Made by a program: the position numbers and the translations under genes
Source of the DNA: DATBLQ01 sp036555325
GTDB lineage: Bacteria; Pseudomonadota; Alphaproteobacteria; Rhizobiales; Aestuariivirgaceae
Length of the DNA: 6,824 bases
Assembly (NCBI GenBank): GCA_036555325.1
Contig: DATBLQ010000022.1
Span: 1 to 6,824, forward strand
Direction: 5' to 3'
In this document: positions 5,785-6,824 of the stretch, piece after piece
How the letters are laid out: each line of letters begins with the position of its first letter
Numbering within the stretch: the stretch's first letter is position 1
The notes under the pieces: model-generated
The model's input: the letters and a program-made list of their open reading frames with translations, nothing else
Database searches by the model: none
Told to the model about the DNA's origin: nothing

Positions 5785-6384
5785 CTATTTTTCGCTGCCA
5801 AGCACCTGATGTCGTGGTCTACGGCTTATATGCAGCTGAACATCGTCAGCAATTCGCAGGATCAAGAACTGCTCGGTCGATGAGGCTCCTCGGAAGCAGG
5901 TTATGTCCCCGAAGCAGACGTCATCACTCACTGGAACTTTGCGGACTGCGAACCGCTTGAACACATCATCAGCAAACACTCGCAAGTCGGTGCTGCCAAC
6001 ACCGAAATAAGCAGGATTAAGCTCGATTTTGCTTACCCGCCGATTTGCGTCGAAACGGAGGGTTCCCACTGAAAACCCGCCCCTGCAGATCTCCCGCGCA
6101 GTTTCCGTAGTTCGCAACGAAACTAGCGCGTAACCAAGCCGCTCGAGAGCTCGTTTTGCGTCACTCTCTTGCATGTCTAATCTAACACCTCTGAACGAAC
6201 TGAACTCCTTCAGATCATTAACCTCAGGCTCAAATTGCGGACGCGCGTTTTCCGCACCAAGGCGGGACAGAGGGGGCGCCGTCACATGCTTGCAGGTGCA
6301 GGGCTCAGCCCCAGAAGCCGCTGAACTCAGCATCGCCAGCGTGAGGCCGGCCAAGGATAACCGTGCTTGCATATCAATACTCAT
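5785..6384 (-). CDS. Exported protein of unknown function (199 aa)
   Basis: No family recognised. Starting at the ATG at 6384, residues 1-26 form a signal peptide (MSIDMQARLSLAGLTLAMLS, cleavage after Ser-Gly-Ala26), so the protein is likely periplasmic. The mature protein has five cysteines: C29 and C31 close to the new N-terminus, C100, C157 and C163. A segment at 64-90 (FRGVRLDMQESDAKRALERLGY) resembles, in spacing only, the short helix-and-strand units of SmpA/OmlA-like envelope proteins; an ICRGGFSVGTLRFD strand pair and a KIELNPAYFGVG strand follow. The ORF is open to 6453, adding 23 residues before the signal peptide; I reject that start because it buries the signal. An ATG four codons later (6372) is equally possible. 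Neither start has a strong ribosome binding site. It is convergent with the relicts at 5113-5672 and divergent from the gene at 6696. Confidence 0.7.
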   Translation of the reverse strand: MSIDMQARLSLAGLTLAMLSSAASGAEPCTCKHVTAPPLSRLGAENARPQFEPEVNDLKEFSSFRGVRLDMQESDAKRALERLGYALVSLRTTETAREICRGGFSVGTLRFDANRRVSKIELNPAYFGVGSTDLRVFADDVFKRFAVRKVPVSDDVCFGDITCFRGASSTEQFLILRIADDVQLHISRRPRHQVLGSEK

Positions 6385-6503
6385 ATCACGATGCAGCAAC
6401 CATCTAAAGAGACTAGGTGACTTGATTCGGGTACTTAGCAGCTGCATTTTCAAAACAGCCCGTACGCCGCGGTTTTCAGTTGCTGTTTGCGAAACACGGC
6501 CTG

Positions 6504-6519
6504 GCTCAGATCACTGAGC
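6504..6519. repeat. Short inverted repeat, six-base stem and four-base loop
   Basis: GCTCAG and CTGAGC flank ATCA. The stem is perfect but short and no T-run follows on either strand, so it is not a convincing terminator; it could be an operator for one of the divergent genes. Confidence 0.35.
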
Positions 6520-6611
6520 GCTGGACGCCGTAGTAACTAAGTAACCCGAGCGTGGCGGAGTGTCGCGGTTGCTGGTCCAGCTGAGCAGCCCGAGCGGGAA
6601 AGGAGAGCCTG

Positions 6612-6629
6612 TGTTCATCAGCTGTTCAT
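6612..6629 (+). repeat. Direct repeat TGTTCAT with 11-base period
   Basis: Two copies of TGTTCAT start at 6612 and 6623, an 11-base period that would put both on one face of the helix. This spacing suits a regulator binding site for the gene at 6696, though two seven-base copies could be chance. Confidence 0.3.
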
Positions 6630-6695
6630 GTTTAATGTGATGCGCTTCCAAAACGACTGAATGGCCGTGTCAACTCGCGAACAGAGAGGAACGTC

Positions 6696-6824
6696 ATGAA
6701 ACTCCGTAATTTGTGTCTTGCAGCCGCAACTGCTTTAACGCTTATGGGGACTAACGATATGATCACGTCCGCTGCGGCGCAGGATGTAGATATCTATCTG
6801 AACATTCCTGGGTTCGGGAGCATA
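6696..6824 (+). CDS. Exported protein, N-terminal fragment (cut by window edge)
   Basis: Forty-three codons are present. Residues 1-28 form a clear Sec signal peptide: basic start MKLRN, hydrophobic core of Leu and Ala, and an Ala-Ala-Ala28 cleavage site before Gln29. The mature part begins QDVDIYLNIPGFGSI and is cut by the window edge. Small exported rhizobial proteins with this kind of leader and a short Ile-Tyr-x-x-x-Pro-Gly start are familiar to me but of unknown function. AGAGAGGA at 6683-6690, five bases before the ATG, is a strong ribosome binding site and supports the start. Confidence 0.8.
   Translation, partial: MKLRNLCLAAATALTLMGTNDMITSAAAQDVDIYLNIPGFGSI

Larger units (their letters stand above)
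6385..6695. promoter_or_regulatory. Divergent intergenic region upstream of two exported-protein genes
   Basis: The 311 bases lie between a minus-strand gene starting at 6384 and a plus-strand gene starting at 6696, so both promoters should be here. No intact gene is visible. It contains a six-base-stem hairpin (6504-6519), a spaced direct repeat TGTTCAT (6612-6618 and 6623-6629), and an AAAGGAG followed five bases later by a GTG (6611) opening a nine-codon ORF that ends at 6640. No recognisable sigma-factor consensus was found. Confidence 0.35.

Noticed and set aside
1..6824. Defence, toxin-antitoxin, CRISPR or transposon system
   Set aside because: No repeat-spacer pattern, transposase, terminal inverted repeats, or toxin-antitoxin pair was seen; the DUF3800 piece is a lone broken remnant.

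Overview
The window looks like accessory or gene-poor chromosomal DNA of a soil alphaproteobacterium, most likely Bradyrhizobium or a close Rhizobiales relative. This is inferred from recognisable protein families: an N-terminus starting MSKIVKEVLSANRAY (beta-carbonic anhydrase type), a class III cyclase starting MAEENLQRRLVAILAADVAGYSR, DUF3606-like and DUF3800-like remnants, and many small exported proteins. No rRNA, tRNA, CRISPR array or intact insertion sequence was seen.

Layout. The left edge holds the first 19 codons of a probable beta-carbonic anhydrase (minus). Next come a 92-residue exported protein (minus), a gene-poor gap holding a frameshifted DUF3606-like relict (750-864, minus), and an intact short-chain dehydrogenase/reductase (1070-1852, minus). 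A divergent intergenic region leads to two plus-strand genes for exported proteins: a 181-residue conserved protein of unknown function and a 153-residue periplasmic cupin. After a gap with a possible small membrane-protein remnant lies a 458-residue fusion of an N-terminal class III adenylate/guanylate cyclase and a C-terminal alpha/beta hydrolase (3665-5041, minus).

The stretch 5042-5784 contains no intact gene. It holds the C-terminal remnant of a beta-carbonic anhydrase (plus, one frameshift) followed closely by the remnant of a DUF3800 protein (plus, frameshifted and truncated). A 199-residue exported protein of unknown function follows (5785-6384, minus), and the window ends in the first 43 codons of another exported protein (plus).

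How it fits together. Most genes are separated by long gaps and change strand often, so little is operonic; the only plausible pair is 2065-2610 with 2785-3246. I found no convincing new multi-gene system. The most informative points are the three decayed genes, the way the carbonic anhydrase relict settles the cyclase start codon, and the cyclase-hydrolase fusion, which is a plausible signalling protein with its domains in the opposite order to mycobacterial Rv1900c.
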